A stretch of DNA of 63,353 nucleotides from Bacillota bacterium (GTDB lineage: Bacteria > Bacillota > Clostridia > Christensenellales > SZUA-584), in assembly GCA_023436115.1 (NCBI GenBank), contig JAEZKQ010000007.1, forward strand, positions 1 through 63,353, given 5' to 3'. Numbering within the stretch: position 1 is the first letter of the stretch; each line of letters begins with the position of its first letter. The notes beneath the pieces were generated by a model. That model was given only the letters and a program-made list of their open reading frames with translations, had not been told where the DNA came from and did not search any database. The translations under genes and the position numbers were made by a program. This document shows, one piece after another, positions 35,157 through 42,236 of the stretch.

Positions 35157-36173
35157 CTATAACGTCCTGCCCATCAGCGCAGCTGCGTTTTTAAGCTTTT
35201 GCGCCACCGCTGAGAACTTTTCGGGCAGCAATGACTGCTTGCCGTCGGAAAGCGCTTCGGTGGGGCTTTCGTGCACCTCGACCATCACGCCGTCCGCGCC
35301 GGCGCAGACAGCGGCAATCGCCAGCGGCTCCACCGCCCACCAGTGTCCGGTCGCATGGCTGGGGTCTACGATCACGGGCAAATGGCTTTGGCGTTTCACC
35401 ACGGGAACTGCTGAAATATCCAGCGTATTGCGCGTGGCCGTTTCAAAGGTACGTATGCCGCGCTCACAGAGTATCACGTTGGGGTTGCCGCCCGCCGCGA
35501 TATACTCGGCGCTCATGAGCCACTCTTCAACAGTGGCCGAAAGACCGCGTTTTAGCAACACTGGTGTCTTTGATTTGCCAAGCTCACGCAGCAGCACGAA
35601 GTTTTGCATATTGCGCGCGCCCACCTGTATCACATCCACCTTTTCGACGAACAGGTCAACGTGCTCCACGTTGGTAATCTCGGTAACGATGGGCAGCCCG
35701 GTCTCAGCCTTGGCTGTCTCAAGGTATTTAAGGCCTTCCGTGCCCAAACCCTGGAAGCAGTAAGGACTGGTGCGCGGTTTGAATGCGCCGCCGCGCAGGA
35801 AATTGGCACCCGCCGCCTTCACTTTTATTGCTGTCGAGATGATTTGCTCTTCGCTCTCCACGCTGCAAGGTCCTGCCATGAGCGCGAGCTGCTTTCCTCC
35901 GATGGTGAAGCCGTTGCCCTCCACGATGGTATCGTCGGGATGAAACGCACGATTCACCTTTTTGTAAGGTTCCTGAACGCGCATCACCTTCTTGACGACG
36001 CTGCGCTCCTGTATCGGCTCTGCTTCCAGCGCGGTCGTATCTCCGATGAGGCCGAGTATCGAATAATTGACACCATCCATGCGCTGTACGTCGAGTGAAT
36101 AATCCTGCTGCAGAAAGCGGATCAAATCGTCCACTTTTTGTGCATCGGCCCCTGGTTTTAAAATAATAATCAT
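35157..36173 (-). CDS. aroF: 3-Deoxy-7-phosphoheptulonate (DAHP) synthase with N-terminal regulatory domain
   Basis: 338 residues. About 1-70 form a ferredoxin-like domain (MIIILKPGADAQKVDDLI), as in Thermotoga-type class I beta enzymes, where Tyr or Phe binding inhibits activity. The TIM barrel has MAGPCSVESEEQI, LRGGAFKPRTSPYCFQGLG, VLLKRGLSATVEEW, and DPSHATGHWW with the metal ligands. It is the first committed step and the first gene of the operon, directly behind the attenuator. GGAGG lies 7 bp before ATG 36173. Confidence 0.95.
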   Translation of the reverse strand: MIIILKPGADAQKVDDLIRFLQQDYSLDVQRMDGVNYSILGLIGDTTALEAEPIQERSVVKKVMRVQEPYKKVNRAFHPDDTIVEGNGFTIGGKQLALMAGPCSVESEEQIISTAIKVKAAGANFLRGGAFKPRTSPYCFQGLGTEGLKYLETAKAETGLPIVTEITNVEHVDLFVEKVDVIQVGARNMQNFVLLRELGKSKTPVLLKRGLSATVEEWLMSAEYIAAGGNPNVILCERGIRTFETATRNTLDISAVPVVKRQSHLPVIVDPSHATGHWWAVEPLAIAAVCAGADGVMVEVHESPTEALSDGKQSLLPEKFSAVAQKLKNAAALMGRTL

Positions 36174-36263
36174 GTTTTCCCCTCCGTTTCGCCATCAAAG
36201 ACCGCTTTTTTACTTAGGCACCCTGCTCCATAAAGCGGCGTGTTAAAAGCTGCTTCATAAACG

Positions 36264-36293
36264 AAAAAGGGAGCCCGGTAATGAGCTCCCTTT
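36264..36293 (-). terminator. Attenuator terminator in the aro operon leader
   Basis: AAAGGGAGC at 36266-36274 pairs with GCTCCCTTT at 36285-36293. Read on the minus strand the stem runs into five T. It lies between the leader peptide stop and aroF, about 90 nt before aroF, so it must be read through for aromatic gene expression. Its 5' arm shares the sequence GGAGCT with the hairpin inside the leader peptide, allowing alternative pairing. Confidence 0.85.
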
Positions 36294-36324
36294 GTTGACA
36301 GTTTTTAAGATATATCAATCTTTT

Positions 36325-36441
36325 CTAAGCAACCCATGACCGCTTCGTGCCGTATTCGTTTAACGTAAAATATCCGAAGCTATAATAATAGCTCCGGCTG
36401 CTAAACGTAAAATACAAACTGGCGGACAACGTTACGTTCAT
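36325..36441 (-). CDS. Tyr/Phe-rich leader peptide of the aro operon attenuator
   Basis: 38 codons, ATG 36441 to TAG 36325, with GGGAG 5 bp before the start. The peptide has six Tyr (10, 18, 19, 20, 24, 30), four Phe (11, 13, 22, 25) and one Trp (36). The YYY run at 18-20 falls inside a stem-loop. It starts about 20 nt after the predicted transcription start and is followed by a terminator and the aromatic operon. This is the layout of ribosome-mediated attenuation, known for trp and phe operons of Gram-negative bacteria. A shortage of charged Tyr-tRNA or Phe-tRNA would stall the ribosome and allow read-through. No homologous leader is known to me from Clostridia, where T-box control is usual. 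Confidence 0.85.
   Translation of the reverse strand: MNVTLSASLYFTFSSRSYYYSFGYFTLNEYGTKRSWVA
36374..36397 (-). promoter_or_regulatory. Pause hairpin at the YYY codons, alternative partner of the attenuator
   Basis: CCGAAGCTAT at 36374-36383 pairs with ATAGCTCCGG at 36388-36397 (one G-U pair on the minus strand, 4-nt loop). It covers the tyrosine triplet of the leader peptide. On RNA its 3' arm AGCUUC can instead pair with GGAGCU in the terminator's 5' arm, giving a classical 1:2 versus 2:3 switch. Confidence 0.65.
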
Positions 36442-36468
36442 GTCTGCTCCCAAACATTGATTTGCCTT

Positions 36469-36498
36469 ATTATATGCATGAGCGTACTGAATCGTCAA
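36469..36498 (-). promoter_or_regulatory. Promoter of the aro operon
   Basis: On the minus strand TTGACG (36493-36498) and TATAAT (36469-36474) are 18 bp apart. It lies just past the end of the kinase gene and gives a leader of about 290 nt to aroF that includes the leader peptide. Confidence 0.85.
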
Positions 36499-36508
36499 GA
36501 AAAAATAT

Positions 36509-37576
36509 CTAAAAGTTTGGAAGAAAAATGATATCGCACTTATTTTTGATACTGAAAGCGCCAAAATACTGATTCTCAAGCGGTATCCATTCCTGCATAA
36601 AGCGCCGGTGCATAACCGCGCCGTTGCGCTGCAATATACGTGTGCTTTGTTCTTCGCGGCTGACATCAATAAACAGCTTGAGATCATAATGATGGCTAAA
36701 GCTTGGATGCAGGCTATATACGCCTTCAATGATGTTAAGCGGCTTGGGCGTGACATGCAAAGGACTGCCCAGCGCATTTAGCTTGCAGCTGTACGGGCGG
36801 TAGGAAAAGCTTTTACCGCTTTGCAAACCGGCCAGCACGTCTTTAGCAAACCTTTCATAATCCACGTTGCCGCCCGCTTCCGAGAGCCGTCGGGCTGTCT
36901 TTCTCTCGGGCGGAAGAAAAAAGTCGTCCATGTGAAATATGTTGCAGTCATACATCTCGCCAAGCAAGGCGGCAAATGAGCTTTTTCCTGCCGCGCTGGG
37001 GCCGTCAACAGCCACTGTGACCATAGAACGATGACGCAGCAGTGCATCTATTTTCTTGAAAGCCTCAATATAAACGCTGCAGGTCGATTTGATAACGCGG
37101 TATGAGGGGTGATAAGCCTCGCGGTAGGCCTCGCTGTGGCTCAATAACGGGCAGCTCTTTGCAGTATGAGCTTGTTTTATATAAGTGCCGGCTTCAGAAG
37201 GTGAAAAGGGCAAAGCCCCGCTTTCACAGCACTGCTGCAAAACACGGAGCTTTTGTCTATAGCTTTGCATACTGCCGGACACCGCGCGCGACGTTCCCAC
37301 AAACAGCCGGTTCATGGTTGACGCCTCTAGCCCCAGCGGCACCATGGCCGCCAGGTGAAAGCGGCACAAGCCGTTTCCGATATCCTCAAAGAGATGGGGA
37401 AAGACGCTTTTATACGGCTGCATTGTTTTAAGCTCAGCTTCGAGACGCTTAAAGCTCTCCTCGGGGCTGCTGATGATATGTCCGCCCGCAAATTCATTCT
37501 GGCAGACGAGTTTAACCATGTCGGCCAGCTCCATTTTGGGGTAACGTGAGAATTGGTCAAGCAGTAGCTGCTTCAT
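36509..37576 (-). CDS. Uridine-kinase-like nucleoside kinase with extra N-terminal domain
   Basis: 355 residues. The C-terminal half (about 185-355) is a P-loop kinase: VTVAVDGPSAAGKSSFAALL, then FHMDDFFLPPERK, typical of the uridine kinase/phosphoribulokinase group, and NIIEGVYSLHPSF. The N-terminal 180 residues have no recognised family; they are soluble, with a Cys-containing VCQNEFAGGHIISS segment. Substrate is unknown. The start overlaps the ECF S-component stop by 4 bp, so the pair probably imports and phosphorylates a vitamin or nucleoside-like compound. Confidence 0.8.
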   Translation of the reverse strand: MKQLLLDQFSRYPKMELADMVKLVCQNEFAGGHIISSPEESFKRLEAELKTMQPYKSVFPHLFEDIGNGLCRFHLAAMVPLGLEASTMNRLFVGTSRAVSGSMQSYRQKLRVLQQCCESGALPFSPSEAGTYIKQAHTAKSCPLLSHSEAYREAYHPSYRVIKSTCSVYIEAFKKIDALLRHRSMVTVAVDGPSAAGKSSFAALLGEMYDCNIFHMDDFFLPPERKTARRLSEAGGNVDYERFAKDVLAGLQSGKSFSYRPYSCKLNALGSPLHVTPKPLNIIEGVYSLHPSFSHHYDLKLFIDVSREEQSTRILQRNGAVMHRRFMQEWIPLENQYFGAFSIKNKCDIIFLPNF

Positions 37577-38115
37577 GCGGATGCATTGTGTCCTTTATGA
37601 AAGATTTCTGTACGGTTCAGCGCAAATACAAGCAAAGGGATGACAACGATTTGCAGTGCGATCCCCGGCAGAGCCGTGATCACAGCGCCTTGAATAAACA
37701 GATCCCACGTAAACGCTGTTCCTTGAAGGCCATATAAAGCATAGGTGACGATACCCCAGACGATTCTGCCGCCGATCATGGAGAGCAGCAGCGAGAGATA
37801 AACGTAGCCGGGCTTTTTGGGGAAAAGCTTATAGAACAGGCCGCTGAGCAGGCCGTAAACAGCCAGTTCAAACGCCATAGATACCGCAACAGGGAACATT
37901 GGGGGCATGCCGAAAAGCACGCTGCGCAGCAGCGGCGTGACAGCGCCCACAGCCAGCCCAAACGGCCAACCGCAAAAATAACCGCACAGCAGCACCGGAA
38001 TATGCATCAGCAGCAGCATACTCCCCAAAGCAGGATTCTGCACTGTGACAAAAGGTATCAAAAGCCCAATCGCAAGAAACATTGCGGCAAACACCATGTT
38101 TTTAGTGTGTTTCAC
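37573..38115 (-). CDS. ECF transporter S component
   Basis: 180 residues, five or six hydrophobic helices, typical S-component size. It starts with MKHTKNMVFAAMFLAIGLLIPF, the AAxxxALG-like contact helix for the ECF module, and has HIPVLLCGYFCG, a common substrate-binding segment of vitamin S components. Ligand unknown. No EcfA or EcfT genes are in the window, so a shared (group II) energizing module is expected. It is transcribed from a promoter at 38.25 kb through a structured leader, and the kinase follows. Confidence 0.85.
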   Translation of the reverse strand: MKHTKNMVFAAMFLAIGLLIPFVTVQNPALGSMLLLMHIPVLLCGYFCGWPFGLAVGAVTPLLRSVLFGMPPMFPVAVSMAFELAVYGLLSGLFYKLFPKKPGYVYLSLLLSMIGGRIVWGIVTYALYGLQGTAFTWDLFIQGAVITALPGIALQIVVIPLLVFALNRTEIFHKGHNASA

Positions 38116-38132
38116 TTTAAATCCTCCGAAAA

Positions 38133-38234
38133 TAAAAAAATACCATAGGCTTTTTTCCTTCTGGAAAAGCGGACACCTTCATGGTATTCTATAGCATAAC
38201 AATTTAAAAAGTATACTTGCGGCTTCATGCCGCA
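38133..38234 (-). promoter_or_regulatory. Structured leader with terminator-like hairpin before the ECF gene
   Basis: Two elements on the minus strand. First, TGCGGC-atgaa-GCCGCA (38218-38234). Second, AATACCAT at 38181-38188 pairs with ATGGTATT at 38139-38146, enclosing an inner hairpin (GCTTTTCC at 38163-38170 with GGAAAA plus GC at 38149-38158), and runs into TTTTTTT. The nested stem ending in a U-run 5' of an ECF gene fits a metabolite-responsive terminator. It matches no riboswitch family I can recognise by eye. Confidence 0.5.
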
Positions 38235-38249
38235 TATTAAAGCACATAG

Positions 38250-38278
38250 ATTAAAACATAAACGGCCAGTTAAGTCAA
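38250..38278 (-). promoter_or_regulatory. Promoter of the ECF S-component/kinase operon
   Basis: On the minus strand TTGACT (38273-38278) and TTTAAT (38250-38255) are 17 bp apart, giving a leader of about 128 nt. Confidence 0.7.
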
Positions 38279-38411
38279 TACACCGTTTAAGCGCATATAA
38301 AATCGAGAGTATTTGTGCGGATAATAGGGTATGCTGCGGCGATGAGTGGCCTTAAAGCAGAGAAAACCATAAGAAAGCAGAGAATAATCGCGTGTTTTCC
38401 TCAATTTCTGC

Positions 38412-38440
38412 TTGTCAGTCCTCTTTTGCTGTGTTATAAT
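38412..38440 (+). promoter_or_regulatory. Promoter of rplS
   Basis: TTGTCA at 38412-38417 and TATAAT at 38435-38440, spacing 17 bp. The leader is about 70 nt. Confidence 0.8.
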
Positions 38441-38446
38441 CGTCAA

Positions 38447-38510
38447 GTTGATTTAGGGTGGTCCGCTTTCCGCTTTTTTGACGGATATGAACGCCTATAC
38501 TGGGAGGAGG
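38447..38510 (+). ncRNA. Possible L19 ribosomal-protein leader
   Basis: The 5' leader of rplS contains AGGGTGGTCCGC and, after a short spacer, GACGGAT and GAACGCCT. GGTCCG can pair with CGGAT-type sequence and AGG with CCT. Order and motif content recall the Firmicutes L19 leader, an autoregulatory element, but the match is from memory and approximate. Confidence 0.45.
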
Positions 38511-38517
38511 AATCAGC

Positions 38518-38865
38518 ATGAGCCAAATTATTAGAGCCATCGAACAGGAGCATATGCGCACCGACCTGCCTGAGATGAAAATTGGCGATGTCGTGAAGGT
38601 AAACGTCAAGGTTATTGAAGGTACAAGAGAGCGCCTTCAGGGCTTCGAGGGCTACATTATCGCGAGGAAAGGCGGCGGCATTAAGGAGACGATCATTGTG
38701 CGCCGTGTATCTTTCGGTATCGGTATTGAACGGACATTCCCGCTTCATTCGCCGAAGATCGCGAGCATCGAAGTTTTGAGGCACAGCAAGGTGAGACGCT
38801 CAAAGCTTTACTATCTGCGTGACCGTGCCGGTAAAGCTGCGAAACTTAAGGACAAAAGAAGCTAA
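38518..38865 (+). CDS. rplS: 50S ribosomal protein L19
   Basis: 115 residues, full length, including GDVVKVNVKVIEG, RLQGFEGYIIARKGGG, and RRVSFGIGIERTFPLHSP. GGGAGGAGG precedes ATG 38518. It is followed by a terminator, then rbgA, a frequent Firmicutes neighbour. trmD/rimM, often upstream, are not here. Confidence 0.98.
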   Translation: MSQIIRAIEQEHMRTDLPEMKIGDVVKVNVKVIEGTRERLQGFEGYIIARKGGGIKETIIVRRVSFGIGIERTFPLHSPKIASIEVLRHSKVRRSKLYYLRDRAGKAAKLKDKRS

Positions 38866-38876
38866 GCAAATTAAAG

Positions 38877-38897
38877 GAGCCGATCGTCGGCTTCTTT
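38877..38897 (+). terminator. Intrinsic terminator after rplS
   Basis: GAGCCGA at 38877-38883 pairs with TCGGCTT at 38887-38893 (one G-U pair), followed by CTTTTATTAT. Confidence 0.75.
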
Positions 38898-38957
38898 TAT
38901 TATCCGATATTAATTGGTCTATACTATTTGAGAAACATCGCGTCTGGAAGAGGGAAA

Positions 38958-39806
38958 ATGGACATTCAGTGGTATCCGGGACATATGGCCAAAACGCGCC
39001 GTCAAATCAGTGAGAAATTAAAGGTGATTAACGTGGCTGTGATCGCTGTGGATGCGCGTGCGCCGCAAAGCACGATGAGCCCCGATCTTTTGGCGCTGCT
39101 TTCAGGCAAGGTCAGCATCGTTGTGCTCAATAAAAGCGACCTTGCGGCAGAAGCCCAAACTAAGCTTTGGACGGCTCATTACAAAAAGGAATTTGGCAGC
39201 GCGTTGGCTTTTAACGCCACGCGGGATAAAGCCAGTGTGCTGATCTCAGCGATCAACTCTGCAGCGGCGCCTATTATCAAGCGTTATGCGGAAAAAGGTG
39301 TGCGCAAAACCATACGTGTACTGGTTGCGGGCATACCCAATGTGGGCAAATCGGCTATCATCAACCGTCTTGTCGGCCGAAAGAGCGCCAAGGAAGGTGA
39401 TAAGCCGGGTGTGACCCGAGGCCTGCAATGGGTCAGGCTTTCGGATACGCTTGAACTGCTGGACTCGCCGGGTCTGCTCTGGCCAAAAATTGAATCGCAG
39501 GAAGCCGCCGCCAAAATTGCGATTTGCGGCAGTCTTAAACAGGATATTATTGACGAGACAGCGCTTGCGGTCTCTTTGATCGATATGCTCAAATCAGCGG
39601 CGCCTGAGGCTATTGGGGCGCGGTATGGCGTTGACGGTTTGGGAAACGCACATGATGTTTTAAATGCGATATGTGAAAAAAGAGGATTTCTGCTGCGGCA
39701 GGGCGAATCGGATACACAGCGCGGCGCAAAAGTGCTGCTCGATGAATTCAGGGGAGGACGGCTCGGGCGTATCACGCTTGAGCGTTATCAGGATCGTGAA
39801 GAATGA
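38958..39806 (+). CDS. rbgA: Ribosome biogenesis GTPase A (RbgA/YlqF)
   Basis: 282 residues with the circularly permuted GTPase order: WYPGHMAKTRRQI at the N-terminus, NKSDLA (G4), then GIPNVGKSAIINRL (G1), KPGVTRG (G2) and DSPGLLWP (G3). A C-terminal helical domain follows. It acts in late 50S assembly. ATG 38958 has GAGGG upstream and matches the family N-terminus MDIQWYPGHM; longer versions would be poor. Confidence 0.95.
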   Translation: MDIQWYPGHMAKTRRQISEKLKVINVAVIAVDARAPQSTMSPDLLALLSGKVSIVVLNKSDLAAEAQTKLWTAHYKKEFGSALAFNATRDKASVLISAINSAAAPIIKRYAEKGVRKTIRVLVAGIPNVGKSAIINRLVGRKSAKEGDKPGVTRGLQWVRLSDTLELLDSPGLLWPKIESQEAAAKIAICGSLKQDIIDETALAVSLIDMLKSAAPEAIGARYGVDGLGNAHDVLNAICEKRGFLLRQGESDTQRGAKVLLDEFRGGRLGRITLERYQDREE

Positions 39807-40425
39807 AGCGCAAGAGCTTGAAAGGCTAAGGATCATGAGCGCTTATGAGCGCTCTTTTTGGGATGCGGGGAAGCTTGTCGCAGGTATCGATGAAGCGGGG
39901 CGCGGGCCGCTGGCAGGGCCGTGTGTGGCTGCTGCTGTGGTGATGCCGCGTGAATGCCTCATCGTGGGCGTGGACGATTCCAAAAAACTATCAGAGAAGA
40001 AACGCGAAGAACTTTATGAGCAGATCACTTCGCAGGCGCTCTGCTATGCCGTAGGCATTGCGGACAACCGTCTGATCGATGAAATCAATATATTAAACGC
40101 CGCCAAACGTGCCTTTGCGCAGGCGCTTTCCGGCCTGTCTATACAGCCCGACTATTTGTTTTCCGACCGCATCGGAGGAATTGAAACGGATATCAATTAT
40201 GAGGAGCTTGTCGGCGGAGACGCGCTGTGTTACAGCATTGCCGTGGCTTCCATTATTGCCAAGGTCACGCGCGACCGTATGATGCGCGACTACGAGAAGG
40301 TCTATCCCGGATACGGCTTTGCACAGCATAAGGGCTATGCCACTAAACAGCACCGGGAATGCATATTGACTCAGGGCGTATGCGAGATCCACCGAAAATC
40401 TTTTTTAGGAAAGCTGATAGGATGA
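39796..40425 (+). CDS. rnhB: Ribonuclease HII
   Basis: 209 residues. Catalytic motifs are AGIDEAGRGPLAGPC, DDSKKLSEKKREEL, and ASIIAKVTRDRMM. It removes RNA and single ribonucleotides from DNA. GTG 39796 is chosen because the preceding residues ELERLRIMSAYER match the family's N-terminal helix; ATG 39835 would remove them. The start overlaps the rbgA stop by 11 bp. Confidence 0.94.
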   Translation: MKNEAQELERLRIMSAYERSFWDAGKLVAGIDEAGRGPLAGPCVAAAVVMPRECLIVGVDDSKKLSEKKREELYEQITSQALCYAVGIADNRLIDEINILNAAKRAFAQALSGLSIQPDYLFSDRIGGIETDINYEELVGGDALCYSIAVASIIAKVTRDRMMRDYEKVYPGYGFAQHKGYATKQHRECILTQGVCEIHRKSFLGKLIG

Positions 40426-40778
40426 GTATGCGGACTGTGGGAGACCGCGGCGAGGCCATGGCAGCAGCATATCTTGAAGGTATCGGCTGCACCATACTGG
40501 CGAGAAATTATTGTGTCCGCGGCGGCGAGGTCGATATTATTTTTAAGGATGGCGATGTGATTGTTTTCTGCGAAGTTAAGTTTCGCAGTTCAGACAAATT
40601 CGGAACGCCTGCCGAAGCGGTGGATAAGACCAAGCAAAAGCGGATATGCCATGCGGCGCTCGATTATGCCTATAAAAAAAATTGCATTGATGAAAGCTTA
40701 AGATTTGATATAATAGAGATCGTGAACGACAAAATAAACCAAATTAAAAACGCTTTTGAGTTCACTGGAGAAGGATGA
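40422..40778 (+). CDS. YraN family endonuclease-like protein (UPF0102)
   Basis: 118 residues of the UPF0102 type: RTVGDRGEAMAAAYLEGIGC, ARNYCVRGGEVDIIFKD, FCEVKFRSSDKFG, an Hjc/restriction-nuclease-like arrangement (E...GEVDI...EVK). Biological function is not established. The start overlaps rnhB (ATGA), and the rnhB-yraN-comM-dprA neighbourhood is common; here three glycosylation genes interrupt it. Confidence 0.9.
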   Translation: MSMRTVGDRGEAMAAAYLEGIGCTILARNYCVRGGEVDIIFKDGDVIVFCEVKFRSSDKFGTPAEAVDKTKQKRICHAALDYAYKKNCIDESLRFDIIEIVNDKINQIKNAFEFTGEG

Positions 40779-42217
40779 AAAGGTTTACTATTTTGGCTAT
40801 TATCGTGGTATTGCTGGCCTTAGTACCTCTGGGTACAGCTTTTGCCGACGATGCATTTAAACCGTCCCATGCCACGACCTCCGAAACGGTCCTTGCCACA
40901 GTGCTGACTATTATCATAGCCGCGCTGTTTATTATTGTATGTGTGATGCTGAGCATGCGGGCAGGAACGGTGGAAGGCGGCGGTAAGTCATGGCCCGCGC
41001 TTTTATTAACCGCTGTGATTGCAGTGGTAATGCGTATCATCATTGCGCTGATCTACGAAGGCTTTGCTACCGATATCGGATGCTTTAAGGGCTGGGCAAT
41101 GGCCGCATATGAATACGGCCCGGCCAAATTCTATACATCTGGCATGTTTGCGGACTACCCGCCGGGCTATATGTATGTGCTTTGGGTATTGGGGTTTTTG
41201 CGCGATATATTAGGCATCAATTCACAAAGCGCGATTTTTACGCTGATAATTAAGCTGCCGTCTATTATCGCAGAGGTGGTGACGGCGCTGATCGTATTCA
41301 AGACAGCCAAAAAGGAAATGGGAAGAACTTTCGCGCTGTTGTGCGCGGCATTTTTGCTGTTTAATCCGGCGATGTTTTTCAACAGCAGCGTCTGGGGGCA
41401 AATCGATGCGTTTTTCATTCTTTTTGCGTTACTGACCATTGACTATCTGCGCAAGGATAACCCCTGGATGGGTGCAACGTTCTTTGCGATTTCCGTGTTG
41501 ATCAAGCCTCAGGCCATCATGCTGGCGCCTGTCATCGGGCTTTATTATCTTTATGCGCTTTTCAAGAAGGACAATCTGACTCGCGGCGTACTGGGGATGA
41601 TCGGCGGAGCGGTGATTGCCGTGGCAGTTTTCGCGGCGTTCGTTTATCCATTCACGGGCGATCAGCCAATCACCTGGATATTCCAAAAGTACACGGGAAC
41701 GATCGTATCGTATCCGTATGCCACAATCAATGCTTTCAATTTGTTTGCGCTGACGGGCGGCAACTGGGTCAACAGCGCAACACCGTTTTGGTTTTTAAAC
41801 TATCAGACATGGGGCATCATATTTATCGTGTTTATATGCCTGATGGTGGTTTTCCTGCAATGGCGTTCGAGAGAGCAGGGGCGTCTGTTTGAGCTGGCCG
41901 CGTTTTTGGTGATCTCCGTCTTTATGCTGGCCCATTCCATGCATGAACGGTATCTTCTGCCTGCCTGTGTCTTCTTGCTGATGGCCTATGTTTATACGCG
42001 GGACACTTATACACTGCTTTTTTCAGCTGTGTTTACGGTTTCGGCGCTGTTTAACCAGATGGTGGTTCTCTACGCGAAGACAACCATGACACCCGAACTG
42101 CCCACGCTCATTATTTCGGGTATCAACGTGGCCGTTTATGTGGTCTATTTCTTGTTGACGGTAAAAAAGCTTTCCAGCAGCCGGGTGCTTATCAAGAGCC
42201 CCGCACTTAATGGCTAA
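40775..42217 (+). CDS. GT-C family membrane glycosyltransferase (Gpi18-related)
   Basis: 480 residues with about a dozen TM segments. An early luminal loop has ATDIGCFKGWAMAAYEYG and DYPPGYMYVLWVLG, the acidic-then-YPPG pattern of polyprenyl-phosphate-sugar-dependent GT-C enzymes. SVWGQIDAFFILFAL and HSMHERYLLPACVF resemble COG5542 mannosyltransferases. It would transfer a sugar, probably mannose, from a lipid carrier outside the membrane. The N-terminus has a signal-like helix ending AFADDA. The start overlaps yraN by 4 bp, and the stop overlaps the region of the PMT gene. The cluster context (PMT, GtrA) supports glycan export or attachment. Confidence 0.8.
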   Translation: MKRFTILAIIVVLLALVPLGTAFADDAFKPSHATTSETVLATVLTIIIAALFIIVCVMLSMRAGTVEGGGKSWPALLLTAVIAVVMRIIIALIYEGFATDIGCFKGWAMAAYEYGPAKFYTSGMFADYPPGYMYVLWVLGFLRDILGINSQSAIFTLIIKLPSIIAEVVTALIVFKTAKKEMGRTFALLCAAFLLFNPAMFFNSSVWGQIDAFFILFALLTIDYLRKDNPWMGATFFAISVLIKPQAIMLAPVIGLYYLYALFKKDNLTRGVLGMIGGAVIAVAVFAAFVYPFTGDQPITWIFQKYTGTIVSYPYATINAFNLFALTGGNWVNSATPFWFLNYQTWGIIFIVFICLMVVFLQWRSREQGRLFELAAFLVISVFMLAHSMHERYLLPACVFLLMAYVYTRDTYTLLFSAVFTVSALFNQMVVLYAKTTMTPELPTLIISGINVAVYVVYFLLTVKKLSSSRVLIKSPALNG

Positions 42218-42236
42218 AGATAAAAGGATTAAAGAT

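Noticed and set aside
36174..36462. T-box riboswitch upstream of aroF
   Set aside because: No AGGGTGGNACCGCG-type T-box or long specifier stem-loop is visible, and the leader is occupied by the coding leader peptide.
36325..36777. A 150-codon minus-strand open frame across the aro leader
   Set aside because: Only its last 39 codons have a ribosome binding site and the Tyr/Phe-rich leader character; the upstream part lies antiframe within the kinase gene.
38116..38243. PreQ1, TPP, THF or fluoride riboswitch before the ECF gene
   Set aside because: None of the conserved motifs of these classes could be located in the leader.
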